A stretch of 64,000 nucleotides of DNA from Hyalangium ruber (GTDB lineage Bacteria > Myxococcota > Myxococcia > Myxococcales > Myxococcaceae): NCBI RefSeq assembly GCF_034259325.1, contig NZ_JAXIVS010000002.1:124001-188000 (forward strand). Direction: 5' to 3'. The notes beneath the pieces are model-generated. The model worked only from the letters and a program-made list of their open reading frames with translations. It was not told where the DNA came from and did no database searches. Position 1 is the first letter of the stretch. Each line of letters opens with the position of its first letter. The position numbers and the translations under genes are program-made. This document shows positions 63,968-64,000 of the stretch, one piece after another.

Positions 63968-64000
63968 CCCAGCTTGAACCCAATAGAGCCCTTTCCTGGA

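Overview
The window is GC-rich, gene-dense DNA from a myxobacterium, most likely Archangiaceae or Myxococcaceae (an Archangium/Cystobacter/Hyalangium-like genome). The evidence is several paralogous families largely restricted to that group (DUF2381, DUF2378 and DUF5985 proteins, SitA-type lipoprotein toxins), many hybrid histidine kinases and Ser/Thr kinases, numerous lipoproteins, and a PilZ-containing kinase. Family names come from recognising motifs by eye; no database was searched.

Layout. 1-5.3 kb: a Che-like signalling group, made of a CheR/PAS fusion cut by the window edge, a hybrid histidine kinase, a CheB-like methylesterase with an altered catalytic site, and a single-domain response regulator. 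5.3-6.6 kb: an AarF/UbiB-type kinase. 6.7-9.0 kb: a lipoprotein toxin with a C-terminal nuclease-like domain and an Imm52-like immunity protein. 9.0-11.0 kb: a Ser/Thr kinase fused to PilZ, J-like and TPR regions. 11.2-24.0 kb: a long minus-strand signalling block. It starts with a 2149-residue kinase carrying about 13 HAMP units, nine of them exact-length 276-bp repeats. A CheR-like gene, a CheB-like gene and a REC-first hybrid kinase follow through 4-nt stop/start overlaps. Then come a small winged-helix-like protein, two small membrane proteins and another REC-first hybrid kinase.

24-31 kb: an unknown protein, an AtoE-type transporter, a secreted NlpC/P60-like protein, a membrane Ser/Thr kinase paired with a DUF2381 protein, and a possible ParB-C-like protein. 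31-37 kb: a secreted protein with a strong terminator, a propeller-like lipoprotein, a membrane pyrophosphatase and small regulators. 37-46 kb: DUF99, purL, DUF2378, DUF2293, RNase Z and a lipoprotein. 46-52 kb: a rhomboid protease, a second lipoprotein toxin/immunity-like pair beside a tRNA/tmRNA T-arm-like hairpin, and an Oar-like TonB receptor. 52-64 kb: an amidohydrolase lipoprotein, a repeat-bearing lipoprotein, a PEGA protein with a membrane-anchored GspE/PilB ATPase, a DUF4139 protein, a three-gene envelope cluster, Ohr, an SGNH/GDSL lipoprotein and a small secreted protein.

Most unusual: (i) CheR-like and CheB-like proteins embedded in kinase operons whose diagnostic catalytic residues are replaced; (ii) the nine-copy HAMP array; (iii) two polymorphic-toxin-like lipoprotein/immunity pairs, one next to a possible integration scar; (iv) an 18-bp perfect palindrome found three times between genes, two copies bracketing the kinase-DUF2381 operon.
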